A DNA stretch of 64,000 nt from Falsirhodobacter sp. alg1 (GTDB taxonomy: Bacteria > Pseudomonadota > Alphaproteobacteria > Rhodobacterales > Rhodobacteraceae), in NCBI RefSeq assembly GCF_000739715.2, contig NZ_BBJC02000001.1, positions 635,315 to 699,314 of the forward strand. Reading direction: 5' to 3'. Numbering within the stretch: the first letter of the stretch is position 1; each line of letters begins with the position of its first letter. Positions 54,836 through 63,797 of this stretch are shown here, in pieces. The position numbers and the translations under genes are program-made. The notes beneath the pieces were generated by a model, which did no database searches, had not been told where the DNA came from, and worked only from the letters and a program-made list of their open reading frames with translations.

Positions 54836-55819
54836 ATGCACATTCTGATCATCGGCGCAGCCGGTATGATGGGCAAGAAACTGATCCAGCGGCTGATGGA
54901 AGACGGGGGACTGAAGGGCAGCCCGATCACCGAATTCACATTGGTTGATGTTATCCAGCCGGAGGTTCCTGCAGGATTTGCCGGCAAGACCACCTGCCTG
55001 GCCGCAGATATGTCCATCGGTGATACAGCCGCGCAGCTGGTGGAGGGGCGGCCGGATATCATTTTCCATTTTGCCGCGATCGTGTCGGGTGAGGCCGAGG
55101 CCGACTTCGACAAGGGATACCGTATCAACCTTGATGGCACCCGCATGCTGTTCGATGCGATTCGGATGGCACATGCAGCAGACGGGTATTTCCCGCGCAT
55201 GGTCTTTGCATCATCCATCGCGGTTGTCGGCGCGCCGCTGCCGTTCCCGATTCCGGATGATTTCCACAGTACGCCCCTGACCAGCTATGGCACCCAGAAG
55301 GCCATATGCGAGCTTCTGCTGTCTGATTATACCCGTCGCGGTTTCATGGATGGCATCGGCATTCGCCTGCCTACCATCTGCATCCGCCCCGGCAAACCGA
55401 ATAAGGCGGCCTCCGGCTTCTTTTCCAACATCCTGCGTGAGCCGCTGATCGGCCAGACCGCCGTCCTTCCGGTGCCGGACGATATCCGCCATTGGCATAC
55501 GTCCCCCCGGTCGGGTGTGGGCTTCATGATCCATGCGGCGACCATGGATCTGGATCAGGTCGGCCCGCGCCGGAACCTGTCCATGCCGGGGCTGAGCGCC
55601 ACTGTCGGAGAGCAGATCGAGGCGCTGCGTCGCGTGGCGGGGGATAAGGCCGTTGCCCTGATTCGCCGCGAGCCTGATCCCGCCATCACCTTGATGTGCG
55701 AAGGCTGGGCACCAGGTTTTGAGGCAACGCGCGCCCGTGCGTTGGGCTTTGTGGCCGAAGACAGCTTTGATGCCATAATTCAGGCCCATATCGAGGACGA
55801 ATTGGGAGGTTCCCTATGA
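54836..55819 (+). CDS. DenD-like NAD-dependent sugar-acid dehydrogenase (extended SDR)
   Basis: A 327-residue Rossmann protein with the coenzyme motif LIIGAAGMMGKKL, the SDR Tyr-x3-Lys as YGTQK and the family-specific FHFAAIVSGEAEADFDKGYR and IRLPTICIRPGKPNKAASGF. These stretches resemble D-erythronate dehydrogenase DenD as I recall it. No DUF1537 kinase, the usual DenD partner, is present, so the substrate may differ. GGAGGAG precedes the start at 54836. First gene of a three-gene operon. Confidence 0.85.
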   Translation: MHILIIGAAGMMGKKLIQRLMEDGGLKGSPITEFTLVDVIQPEVPAGFAGKTTCLAADMSIGDTAAQLVEGRPDIIFHFAAIVSGEAEADFDKGYRINLDGTRMLFDAIRMAHAADGYFPRMVFASSIAVVGAPLPFPIPDDFHSTPLTSYGTQKAICELLLSDYTRRGFMDGIGIRLPTICIRPGKPNKAASGFFSNILREPLIGQTAVLPVPDDIRHWHTSPRSGVGFMIHAATMDLDQVGPRRNLSMPGLSATVGEQIEALRRVAGDKAVALIRREPDPAITLMCEGWAPGFEATRARALGFVAEDSFDAIIQAHIEDELGGSL

Positions 55820-56706
55820 CCGGTAAACGGATCGCCTTTCTGGGGACGGGGCTTATGGGGGCACCTATGGCGCGACGGCTGGTTGACGCCGGCCATCAGG
55901 TCACGGTTTGGAATCGCTCACCGGACAAGGCTGCTGCAATTACGGGGGCGACGGCCGTGGCCGATCCTGCCGCTGCCGTGGGAAATGCAGAAATCGTTTT
56001 CACCATGTTGTCGGACGGTCTGGCGGTTCGGGATGTATTGTTCGGCCAGGGTGTTGCGGATGCCATGCTGGCGGGGGCGGTATGTGTCGATACCTCTTCC
56101 ATCGCGCCGCATATCGCCCGTGAAAATGCCGCACGACTGGAATCGATGGGAATTGCCGCCGTGGATTGCCCTGTCTCTGGCGGTGTGAAAGGGGCCGAGG
56201 AGGGAACTCTGGCCCTTATGGCCGGCGGTTCCGGGGCGGTCATAGACGGGATTGCCCCTGTCATGGCATCCTTGGGCCGGTTGACCCGTGTCGGCCCGTC
56301 GGGAACGGGGCAGGTATGCAAACTGGCCAACCAGCAGATTGTGGCGATCACGATCGGCGCGGTGGCCGAGGCAATGGTACTCGTATCTGCCGGAGGGGCT
56401 GACCGCGCGAAATTCCGTGAAGCCATTCGCGGTGGGTTTGCCGAAAGCAGGATCCTCGATCTGCATGGCGCGCGGATGGTAGATCGTGACTTCACACCCG
56501 GTGGGCCATCACGTCTGCAACTGAAGGATCTGGATGCCGTGATCGAACTGGCGCAGACTTCAGGACTGGCGTTGCCGCTGACGGATGGCATCCGGTCCGC
56601 ATTCGCGGATTTTGTCGCCTCTGGACATGGCGACACGGATCATAGCGGACTGCTTTTGCATATCGAGGCAAACAACCCCGCGTTTCAGAGCAAGGAAGAC
56701 CGATGA
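55816..56706 (+). CDS. Beta-hydroxyacid dehydrogenase (3-HIBADH/LtnD-like)
   Basis: A 296-residue NAD(P)-dependent oxidoreductase. The cofactor motif is FLGTGLMGAPMARRLVDAGH, the substrate motif DCPVSGGVKGAEEGTL, and the catalytic lysine is in GQVCKLANQQIV. Related enzymes oxidise tartronate semialdehyde, 3-hydroxyisobutyrate or L-threonate. It overlaps the genes on either side by ATGA, so it is translated with the DenD-like and dehydratase genes. Confidence 0.88.
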   Translation: MTGKRIAFLGTGLMGAPMARRLVDAGHQVTVWNRSPDKAAAITGATAVADPAAAVGNAEIVFTMLSDGLAVRDVLFGQGVADAMLAGAVCVDTSSIAPHIARENAARLESMGIAAVDCPVSGGVKGAEEGTLALMAGGSGAVIDGIAPVMASLGRLTRVGPSGTGQVCKLANQQIVAITIGAVAEAMVLVSAGGADRAKFREAIRGGFAESRILDLHGARMVDRDFTPGGPSRLQLKDLDAVIELAQTSGLALPLTDGIRSAFADFVASGHGDTDHSGLLLHIEANNPAFQSKEDR

Positions 56707-58484
56707 GCACGTCCGACCAACCCCGCCGCCTGCGTTCACAGGACTGGTTCGACAATCCCGATCATGCCGATATGACCGCCCTGTACCTAGAGCGGTTCAT
56801 GAACTACGGCACCACCCCCGAAGAGTTGCGTTCGGGCAAGCCGATCATCGGTATCGCGCAATCGGGCAGCGATCTGAACCCCTGCAACCGGCATCACCTG
56901 GATCTGGCAAAACGGGTTCGCGACGGCATCCGGGATGCTGGCGGCATTCCGATAGAGTTTCCGTCGCACCCGCTGTTCGAGAATTGCAAACGTCCCACAG
57001 CGGCCCTTGACCGGAACCTTGCCTATATGGGGTTGGTGGAACTTCTCTATGGCTATCCGTTTGACGGTGTCGTGCTGACCACGGGGTGTGACAAGACGAC
57101 GCCCTCGGCGCTGATGGCTGCGGCCACGGTCGATCTGCCTGCCATCGTCTTGTCGGGCGGGCCGATGCTGGACGGTTGGCACGAGGGGTCCTTGGTTGGG
57201 TCCGGTACGGTCATCTGGCAATCGCGCCGCAAATATGCCGCGGGTGAGATCACGCGGGAACAGTTTCTGGAAACCGCACTCGATTCCGCGCCCTCCATTG
57301 GACACTGCAATACGATGGGCACCGCCTCGACGATGAATGCCATCGCCGAGGCCTTGGGAATGTCGCTGACCGGCTGTGCCGCCATCCCCGCCGCCTATCG
57401 TGAGCGTGGCCAGATGGCCTATCGCACCGGTGTCCGCGCGGTAGAGCTGGTGCGCGAGGATATCCGCCCGTCGCATATCCTGACACGGGCCGCTTTCCTG
57501 AATGCCATTCGCATGAATTCGGCCATCGGCGGATCGACCAATGCCCAGCCGCACCTGATGGCCATGGCAAAGCATGCGGGTGCGGACCTGCGGGCCGAGG
57601 ATTGGCAGAACCATGGCTACGATATTCCACTGCTGGCCAACGTGCAGCCCGCCGGTGCCTATCTGGGAGAGCGTTTCCACCGTGCCGGGGGCGTGCCCGC
57701 CATCATGTGGGAACTGATGCAGGCCGGTCGTCTGGAGCCCGGGTGCCACACCGTGACGGGCAAGACGATGGAGGAAAATCTGGCAGGGCGCGAAAGCACG
57801 GACCGCGAGGTGATCAAGCCGTTCAACGCGCCGATGATGGAACGCGCCGGTTTCATGGTGCTGCGAGGCAACCTGTTCGACTTCGCCATCATGAAGACTA
57901 GCGTCATCTCCGAAGAGTTCCGTGCCCGCTATCTGTCCGAGCCGGGCCGCAAGGATGTGTTCGAAGGAACCGCCTTTGTCTTTGACGGCTCCACGGATTA
58001 CCACAACCGCATCAACGATCCCGCGCTGGACATTGATGAGCGGTCCATTCTGGTGATCCGCGGGGCGGGCTCGCTTGGCTGGCCGGGATCGGCCGAGGTG
58101 GTGAACATGCAGCCGCCGGATCGCCTGATCCAGCGCGGCATTCGCAGCCTGCCCACGATCGGTGACGGGCGCCAGTCCGGCACAGCCGACAGCCCCTCGA
58201 TCCTGAATGCCTCACCCGAAAGTGCTGCAGGGGGTGGCCTGGCATGGCTGCGGACCGGCGATACAATCCGGATCGATCTGGTGAACGGAACCTGTGATAT
58301 GCTGGTGGATGAGGCGGAGATCACGCGGCGCAAGGCTGATGGCCTGCCTCCCGTACCGGCCTCGGCAACGCCATGGCAAAAGATGTACCGCGATACCGTC
58401 ACGCAGATGGTGGACGGGGCAACCATTGATGGCGCCGAGGAGTTCCAGCGCATCAGCGCAACCCTGCCGCGCCACAACCACTGA
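56703..58484 (+). CDS. XylD-like sugar-acid dehydratase (IlvD/Edd family)
   Basis: A 593-residue iron-sulfur dehydratase. The cluster cysteines are C61 (NPCNRHH), C129 (TTGCDKTTP) and C202 (GHCNTMGTAS). The N-terminus DWFDNPDHADMTALYLERFM and the end LPRHNH follow D-xylonate dehydratase XylD as I recall it. It would turn an aldonic acid such as D-xylonate or L-arabinonate into a 2-keto-3-deoxy acid for the XylX-like enzyme. Last gene of the operon; a strong terminator follows. Confidence 0.88.
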   Translation: MSTSDQPRRLRSQDWFDNPDHADMTALYLERFMNYGTTPEELRSGKPIIGIAQSGSDLNPCNRHHLDLAKRVRDGIRDAGGIPIEFPSHPLFENCKRPTAALDRNLAYMGLVELLYGYPFDGVVLTTGCDKTTPSALMAAATVDLPAIVLSGGPMLDGWHEGSLVGSGTVIWQSRRKYAAGEITREQFLETALDSAPSIGHCNTMGTASTMNAIAEALGMSLTGCAAIPAAYRERGQMAYRTGVRAVELVREDIRPSHILTRAAFLNAIRMNSAIGGSTNAQPHLMAMAKHAGADLRAEDWQNHGYDIPLLANVQPAGAYLGERFHRAGGVPAIMWELMQAGRLEPGCHTVTGKTMEENLAGRESTDREVIKPFNAPMMERAGFMVLRGNLFDFAIMKTSVISEEFRARYLSEPGRKDVFEGTAFVFDGSTDYHNRINDPALDIDERSILVIRGAGSLGWPGSAEVVNMQPPDRLIQRGIRSLPTIGDGRQSGTADSPSILNASPESAAGGGLAWLRTGDTIRIDLVNGTCDMLVDEAEITRRKADGLPPVPASATPWQKMYRDTVTQMVDGATIDGAEEFQRISATLPRHNH

Positions 58485-58500
58485 TCGGTCCTGTCAAGAA

Positions 58501-58538
58501 AATGCCCGCCCGTCGACATGTGACGGGCGGGCATTTTC
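58501..58538. terminator. Terminator between the dehydratase and racemase genes
   Basis: AATGCCCGCCCGTC (58501-58514) pairs with GACGGGCGGGCATT (58522-58535), followed by TTCTG. A/T-rich flanks suit both convergent genes. Confidence 0.92.
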
Positions 58539-58564
58539 TGTTATCCTTATATTGCGGCCTTGGG

Positions 58565-59269
58565 TCAGGCTCGGGGGCACTCATCCGAAGTTGCCTGTTC
58601 CACGATTGCCAGAACCAGCCGGTCCAGCGTGTCGAATGCCGTCGCGTCGGGCGAGACTGCATCGGGGATCAATGAAAATTCGGTGCAGGCAATAAGCTGA
58701 ACCACGGCGCCCCGTGCCAGCAGTGCCTTGGATGCCTCATTCAGAAGGTGGCGTGCCTCGGGCTGCGGGCCTTTTGATTTCAACTGGCGGATCGCCGTCA
58801 GCGTTGCCTCTTCATCCTCGGCATAGATGGCTGTCAGTCCATGGCGCGCCAGCGCCGGTTCGAACAGCCCGACCTTGCGCAGCACAGGGGATCCGAGAAT
58901 GCCCACAACCCCTTCGGGCCCGGCTAGGGTTGCCGCGTGTGCTGCGGCCAGTTCGATCATGTCCAGTAGCGGGACCGATACGCTGTCCTTGATGTAATTG
59001 GCGTAATGATGCGCGGTATTGCATGGAATGGCCAGAGCTACCGCCCCGCCGGCGACCAGGCGGCGGGCCATGTCGCCGATTACCGGGCCGGGATTGACAT
59101 TGCTACCTTCCAGCAGATGCGCAATCCGCGAAGGGATTTGCGTGTTCTGGTCCACCAGCAGCGGAATATGATCGCCGTCATCTTTGGCCGCTACACTGGC
59201 CAGCAACTTTTGCATGACAAGGATCGTTGCCTCGGGGCCCATACCGCCGAGAATTCCGATACGTTGCAT
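58565..59269 (-). CDS. Aspartate/glutamate racemase-family protein
   Basis: A 234-residue protein with the two catalytic cysteines in AIPCNTAHHYAN (about residue 83) and QLIACTEFSLIPDA (about 195), and the start MQRIGILGGMGPEATI. Family members racemise amino acids or, in sugar-acid clusters, isomerise small acids. A longer frame upstream lacks support; 59269 begins the conserved sequence. A perfect GntR-like palindrome lies 218 bases upstream. Confidence 0.88.
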   Translation of the reverse strand: MQRIGILGGMGPEATILVMQKLLASVAAKDDGDHIPLLVDQNTQIPSRIAHLLEGSNVNPGPVIGDMARRLVAGGAVALAIPCNTAHHYANYIKDSVSVPLLDMIELAAAHAATLAGPEGVVGILGSPVLRKVGLFEPALARHGLTAIYAEDEEATLTAIRQLKSKGPQPEARHLLNEASKALLARGAVVQLIACTEFSLIPDAVSPDATAFDTLDRLVLAIVEQATSDECPRA

Positions 59270-59486
59270 CAAAAATGTCCTCCGATCTATGTTGTGTCGA
59301 TTGCATCTTTGACGCGATCGGCCAGCAATGCACAGTCCTTCAGGCGAAAAGTTAGCAAAAAGCGTATATTGAGCAGCCAAGGCTGGAGCGTTGCAAGTCG
59401 TGGTGCCCGCGGTGTCAATCAGGGGGGGCCATAGACATGGAACGTCATTTCCCCCTTGGGATGCGCTGCCACCGAAAGGCCCCAAT

Positions 59487-59505
59487 AAATCTGTCAGACA
59501 GATTT
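59487..59505. promoter_or_regulatory. GntR operator C, perfect palindrome
   Basis: AAATCTGTCAGACAGATTT is a perfect 19-base palindrome with nine-base arms. Its core TGTCAGACA equals operator A and nearly equals operator B. It is the best-formed of the three and lies upstream of the racemase gene. Confidence 0.65.
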
Positions 59506-60071
59506 TTGTGTGACGATTTGTGGCGTTGCCCGAGGAGACGGCTGCGGCAAACATAATTGGTCAAAGGGGAAATTTGGCCCCCCCGACAGGTGAGTCTGTT
59601 CGGACTGAATTAGCAGCGAATTGTAATGTAGCCCGAACTTTTGGCAATAATTCAAGAATAAAAAGCCAATTCTTGAGTGGAAATTTTCATATGTTGCGTT
59701 GAAATAACTTTCGTACTGCCGATCAAATTAATGATGCAGATGAACGCTTTGTATTGAATTTTAATGAATATTTTATTTATACAATAACATAATATCTCTT
59801 TCTCGTGATTTCATCCTCCGGCAGGATCTGGTGCGTCATATTGCCGCAAATTTGCCTGTTTCGGCCTTGGGCTAGTGTCGCAGAAGGCTAGAGACCAAGT
59901 AGAAAATAGCCAGTTTCATGCAACTTATGGTTTAGAGGGCTGCCGTTTTCTACGCGAAGTTTCCAAGCCTCTACTACGACAATGGAGTCCGAAAATAATT
60001 GAAACAATCTTTACGAATGTTTTCTTGTCATGCAATGTTCACTGGCACGTGATGTTCTGTGTGATGCGGTG

Positions 60072-60099
60072 AATCAGGTTTTTGGGCGTTAACCTGATT
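60072..60099. repeat. Inverted repeat upstream of the sulfatase gene
   Basis: AATCAGGTT (60072-60080) and AACCTGATT (60091-60099) are perfect 9-base arms around a ten-base centre, 78 bases before the sulfatase start. Could be an operator or an RNA hairpin in its leader. Confidence 0.55.
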
Positions 60100-60176
60100 A
60101 ATGGCCAAGCAATTGGTTCCTACGCCCAAGAAACGCCCGGGCCCTTATTGGGCGCGCGAATATTCGGGAGATTGTG

Positions 60177-61742
60177 ATGATCAAGAAACTAGGGTTGGCA
60201 GCGGCCCTGACGGTATGCACAAGCGGTTTTGTGTATGCGCAAGATCAGGAGAACTCTGCCAAGCCGAACATCCTCGTGATTTTCGGGGATGATATCGGTC
60301 AGGGAAACATTTCGGCTTATACGAAAGGTCTGATGGGTTATACGACCCCGAATATCGACAGTATTGCCAATGAAGGCATGATCTTTACCGATTATTATGC
60401 CGAGCAAAGCTGTACTGCGGGCCGTTCGACGTTCCTGACAGGTCAGAGCACGCTGCGGACAGGTATGTCCAAGGTTGGTCTGCCGGGTGCGAATGCCGGT
60501 CTGCAGGCTTCGGATGTGACCCTTGCATCGGCGCTGAAGGATCAGGGCTATGCCACTGGCCAATTCGGTAAGAACCACCTGGGCGATCGGGACGAATTCC
60601 TGCCGACCGCGCATGGCTTCGACGAATTCTTCGGCAACCTCTATCACCTGAACGCCGAGGAAGAGCCGGAAAACTTCAACTACCCGACAGACCCGGAATT
60701 CGCCGAGCGTTTCGGCCCCCGCGGTGTCATCAAATCCACGGCTGATGGCGAAATCGAAGATACCGGCCCGCTTACCAAAAAGCGCATGGAAACGATCGAC
60801 GACGAAACTTCCGCCGCCGCAATCGACTTCATGGAGCGTCAGCACGAAGCCGGTACGCCGTTCTTCACATGGATGAACGCAACGCGCATGCACTTCCGCA
60901 CCCACGTGCGTGACGAGCACCGGAGCGAGCCGGGCCTGACCGCCCTGACCGAATATGCCGACGGCATGATCGAGCATGACAACATGGTTGGTGAAATCCT
61001 CGCCTCGCTGGACGAGATGGGCATCGCCGACAACACGATCGTCATCTACACGACCGATAACGGTCCGCACCAGAACACATGGCCCGATGCAGGAACTACG
61101 CCGTTCCGTTCGGAAAAGAACACGAACTGGGAAGGTGCGTTCCGCGTTCCTGCCATGATCCGCTGGCCGGGCCACATCGAGCCGGATTCTGTCGCGAACG
61201 ACATGTTCTCCGGTCTTGACTGGCTGCCGACCCTGATGGCTGCCGCAGGTGATACCGACATCAAGGAACGTCTCCTTGAGGGAACGACGATCGACGGTGC
61301 CGAGTACAAGAACCACCTCGATGGCTACAACCAGCTTCCCTACCTGACCGGTGAAGCTGATGAAGGCGCCCGTCACGAGTTCTTCTACTTCAACGACGAC
61401 GGTGAAATGGTCGCTCTGCGGTTTGAGAACTGGAAGGTTGTCTTCCAGGAGCAGCGTGAAGTCGGCACCCTGAACATCTGGGCCGAACCCTTCACCAAAC
61501 TGCGTGTGCCCAAACTGTTCGACCTGCGTGCCGACCCCTATGAGCGTGCCGATATCACGTCGAACACCTACTATGACTGGCTGATGGACCACGTCTATCT
61601 GCTGGCACCAGCACAGGCCATGGCCGGCGAATTCCTTGCAACATTCGAGGAATTCCCGCCTGCACAGCGCCCGGACAGCTTCTCGATCGACCAGATCCAG
61701 GAAGAGCTGAACGCGCAATTCAACAGCATGGCCGGTCAGTGA
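60177..61742 (+). CDS. Exported type I arylsulfatase-family hydrolase
   Basis: A 521-residue periplasmic sulfatase. Signal peptide to about residue 21 (YAQ). Metal aspartates D38 and D39 lie in VIFGDDIGQGN. C79 of CTAGR is the cysteine that must become formylglycine. GKNHLGD and TTDNGPHQNTW complete the active site. Substrates may be sulfate or phosphate esters. GGGAG precedes the ATG at 60177, six bases apart. Codon use (many AAC, GGT, CTG) suggests high expression. No formylglycine-generating enzyme or anSME is nearby. Confidence 0.92.
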   Translation: MIKKLGLAAALTVCTSGFVYAQDQENSAKPNILVIFGDDIGQGNISAYTKGLMGYTTPNIDSIANEGMIFTDYYAEQSCTAGRSTFLTGQSTLRTGMSKVGLPGANAGLQASDVTLASALKDQGYATGQFGKNHLGDRDEFLPTAHGFDEFFGNLYHLNAEEEPENFNYPTDPEFAERFGPRGVIKSTADGEIEDTGPLTKKRMETIDDETSAAAIDFMERQHEAGTPFFTWMNATRMHFRTHVRDEHRSEPGLTALTEYADGMIEHDNMVGEILASLDEMGIADNTIVIYTTDNGPHQNTWPDAGTTPFRSEKNTNWEGAFRVPAMIRWPGHIEPDSVANDMFSGLDWLPTLMAAAGDTDIKERLLEGTTIDGAEYKNHLDGYNQLPYLTGEADEGARHEFFYFNDDGEMVALRFENWKVVFQEQREVGTLNIWAEPFTKLRVPKLFDLRADPYERADITSNTYYDWLMDHVYLLAPAQAMAGEFLATFEEFPPAQRPDSFSIDQIQEELNAQFNSMAGQ

Positions 61743-61754
61743 TCTGACCCGTTT

Positions 61755-61774
61755 CGGGGGCGGCGACGCCCCCG
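61755..61774 (+). other. Hairpin between sulfatase and moxR
   Basis: CGGGGGCG (61755-61762) pairs with CGCCCCCG (61767-61774) over GCGA. Weak T content follows, so it may stabilise the abundant sulfatase mRNA and lower moxR readthrough. Confidence 0.5.
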
Positions 61775-61808
61775 ATCCTTTGCGTGCATATGACCGGCAG
61801 GTATCCGA

Positions 61809-62798
61809 ATGACGATCCGTGACGACATCCAAGCTTTGCAGACTGCAATGAATGCCTCCGTGATCGGTCAGGAACGTGTTGTGGAGCGAATGGTGATCGG
61901 CCTTCTGGCAGATGGCCATGTGCTGATCGAAGGGCTGCCCGGCCTTGCCAAGACCCGCGCCGTCAAGGCGATGGCCAAGGCGCTTGCCGCAGATTTCACC
62001 CGTATCCAGTTTACACCGGATCTGTTGCCCTCTGATGTAACAGGGTCCGACGTCTATTATTCCAAGGATGGTGCAGGAGAGTTCCGGTTCCAGCCTGGCC
62101 CCGTTTTCGGCAACATCCTTTTGGCCGACGAAATCAACCGTGCCCCTGCGAAGGTTCAGGCCGCACTGCTGGAGGCGATGGAGGAACGGCAGGTCACTGT
62201 TGGCAGCAACAGTCATGCCCTTCCGTCCCCCTTCATGGTGCTGGCAACGCAGAACCCCGTGGAACAGGAAGGCACTTACGCCTTGCCCGAGGCACAGACC
62301 GACCGTTTCCTGATGAAGATCCTTGTGGAATATCCAGCCCCCGCCGATGAGCGCGGCGTTCTGCGCATGGTCCGGAATGAAGAGCTTGCATCCGTATCCG
62401 GCACCCCCGCGCGTCATTCGACGCAGCAGGCCGAGGCAATTCCCCTGTCGGTGGTTGCCGCCGCGCGGGCCGAGATTGCCGCAATCCATGTGGCCGAGGG
62501 GATCGAGAGTTATATCATCGATATCATCAATGCGACGCGCAACCCTGCCGCCGTTTCCGAAGAACTGGGGCGTCTGATCGAACTGGGCGCCAGCCCCCGG
62601 GGTGGTATCGCACTGGATCGATGTGCCCGCGTCCATGCCTGGCTGCAGGGGCAGGATTTCGTATCGCCGGCCAACGTGCAGGCCATCGCCCCGGACGTGC
62701 TGCGCCATCGTCTTGCGCTCAGCTACGAGGCGCATGGCACGGGTCGCACCGCCGACGAGATTATTGCCGACCTTATGAAACTGGTTTCCGTTGCCTAG
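61809..62798 (+). CDS. MoxR-family AAA+ ATPase
   Basis: A 329-residue AAA+ protein. Walker A is GLPGLAKT (42-49), Walker B LLADEINRAP, sensor 1 LATQNPVEQEG and the arginine PEAQTDRF. MoxR ATPases work with von Willebrand A and DUF58 proteins to activate or insert cofactors into client enzymes, often exported ones. It sits 66 bases after the sulfatase and nine bases before a secreted phosphatase, so one of these may be the client. Confidence 0.93.
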   Translation: MTIRDDIQALQTAMNASVIGQERVVERMVIGLLADGHVLIEGLPGLAKTRAVKAMAKALAADFTRIQFTPDLLPSDVTGSDVYYSKDGAGEFRFQPGPVFGNILLADEINRAPAKVQAALLEAMEERQVTVGSNSHALPSPFMVLATQNPVEQEGTYALPEAQTDRFLMKILVEYPAPADERGVLRMVRNEELASVSGTPARHSTQQAEAIPLSVVAAARAEIAAIHVAEGIESYIIDIINATRNPAAVSEELGRLIELGASPRGGIALDRCARVHAWLQGQDFVSPANVQAIAPDVLRHRLALSYEAHGTGRTADEIIADLMKLVSVA

Positions 62799-62807
62799 GA
62801 GATGACG

Positions 62808-63797
62808 ATGAAATCCCGCGGATTTGTAACCGGCCTTGGCCTCGCCGCAGCGATGCTGACATCGACTGCTGCATTGGCCCAGGATTTGCCCTCGTGGAAC
62901 GATACGGCCTCCAGGCAGGCCATTGTCGATTTCGTCACGGCGGCCACTACCGAAGGGGACGAAGGATATGTCGCCCCCGAGGACAGGATTGCCGTGTTCG
63001 ATAACGACGGGACGTTGTGGTCCGAATATCCGACATATTTCCAGGCGCTGTTCATATTCGATCGCGTCAGGGAAATGGCACCCGATCATCCCGAATGGGC
63101 CGATGAACAACCGTTCAAGGGCGTTCTGGATGGTGACATGGCCGCCGTTGCCGCAACCGGCGAGGAAGGGTTGATGAAGCTGGTCGCCGTCACACATGCC
63201 GGCAGCACCGACGAGGAATTCACGGCGGCGGTGACCGAATGGTTTACCACGGCCCGTCACCCCGATAGCGGCCGCCCGTTCACCGAAATGACGTTCGAGC
63301 CGATGATCGAGGTGCTGGAGTATCTGCGCGACAACGGATTCCAGACATGGATCGTCTCGGGCGGCGGGATCGACTTCATGCGCCCGATGACAGAAGACGT
63401 CTATGGCATTCCTCCGCAGCAGGTGGTCGGGTCGCAGATCGGCAAGGAATATCAGGTCATTGATGGCAAGCCGCAACTGGTGCGTACACCCGAACTGTTC
63501 TTTCTGGATGACAAGGTGGGCAAACCCGTGGGAATCAGCCGCCATATCGGCAAACGCCCGGTCATGGCCTTTGGCAATTCCGATGGTGATTACGAAATGC
63601 TGGAATACACCACCAGCGGCGATGGTCCGAGCCTGGGGGTGATCGTCCATCATACCGATGCCGTGCGGGAATACGCCTACGACCGCGACAGCCAGGCCGG
63701 CAAGCTGGACCGTGCCCTGGACGACGCGCCAAAGAACGGCTGGGTCATCATCGATATGGCCGCAGATTGGGCGCGCGTGAACGCGGACCCGCAGTGA
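62808..63797 (+). CDS. Exported HAD-superfamily phosphatase
   Basis: A 329-residue secreted protein. Signal peptide to about residue 24 (ALAQ). HAD motif I is AVFDNDGTLWSEYP (D65, D67), motif II is in TWIVSGGGIDFM, motif III lysine in QIGKEYQVIDG and motif IV GNSDGDYEML. It resembles phosphoserine phosphatase-like periplasmic HADs. Start 62808 has GGAG seven bases upstream, unlike the ATG at 62802. GTGA overlap with the next gene. Confidence 0.9.
   Translation: MKSRGFVTGLGLAAAMLTSTAALAQDLPSWNDTASRQAIVDFVTAATTEGDEGYVAPEDRIAVFDNDGTLWSEYPTYFQALFIFDRVREMAPDHPEWADEQPFKGVLDGDMAAVAATGEEGLMKLVAVTHAGSTDEEFTAAVTEWFTTARHPDSGRPFTEMTFEPMIEVLEYLRDNGFQTWIVSGGGIDFMRPMTEDVYGIPPQQVVGSQIGKEYQVIDGKPQLVRTPELFFLDDKVGKPVGISRHIGKRPVMAFGNSDGDYEMLEYTTSGDGPSLGVIVHHTDAVREYAYDRDSQAGKLDRALDDAPKNGWVIIDMAADWARVNADPQ

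Larger units (their letters stand above)
59270..60176. other. AT-rich 0.9 kb spacer before the sulfatase
   Basis: No gene recognised. From about 59500 the DNA is clearly poorer in G and C than the rest of the window. Short open frames at 59520-59702 and 59875-60072 have no ribosome-binding site and no known similarity. The stretch contains operator C and the inverted repeat at 60072. It may be a decayed insertion or a long regulatory region. Confidence 0.6.

Noticed and set aside
48402-59269. Four-carbon acid-sugar (erythronate/threonate) pathway of the DUF1537 type
   Set aside because: The DenD-like and LtnD-like enzymes suggest it, but no DUF1537 kinase, aldolase or isomerase of that route is present, while XylD/XylX homologues point to another route.
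59875-60072. Possible 65-codon gene in the AT-rich gap
   Set aside because: Non-ATG start, no ribosome-binding site, no transposase or other motif recognised.
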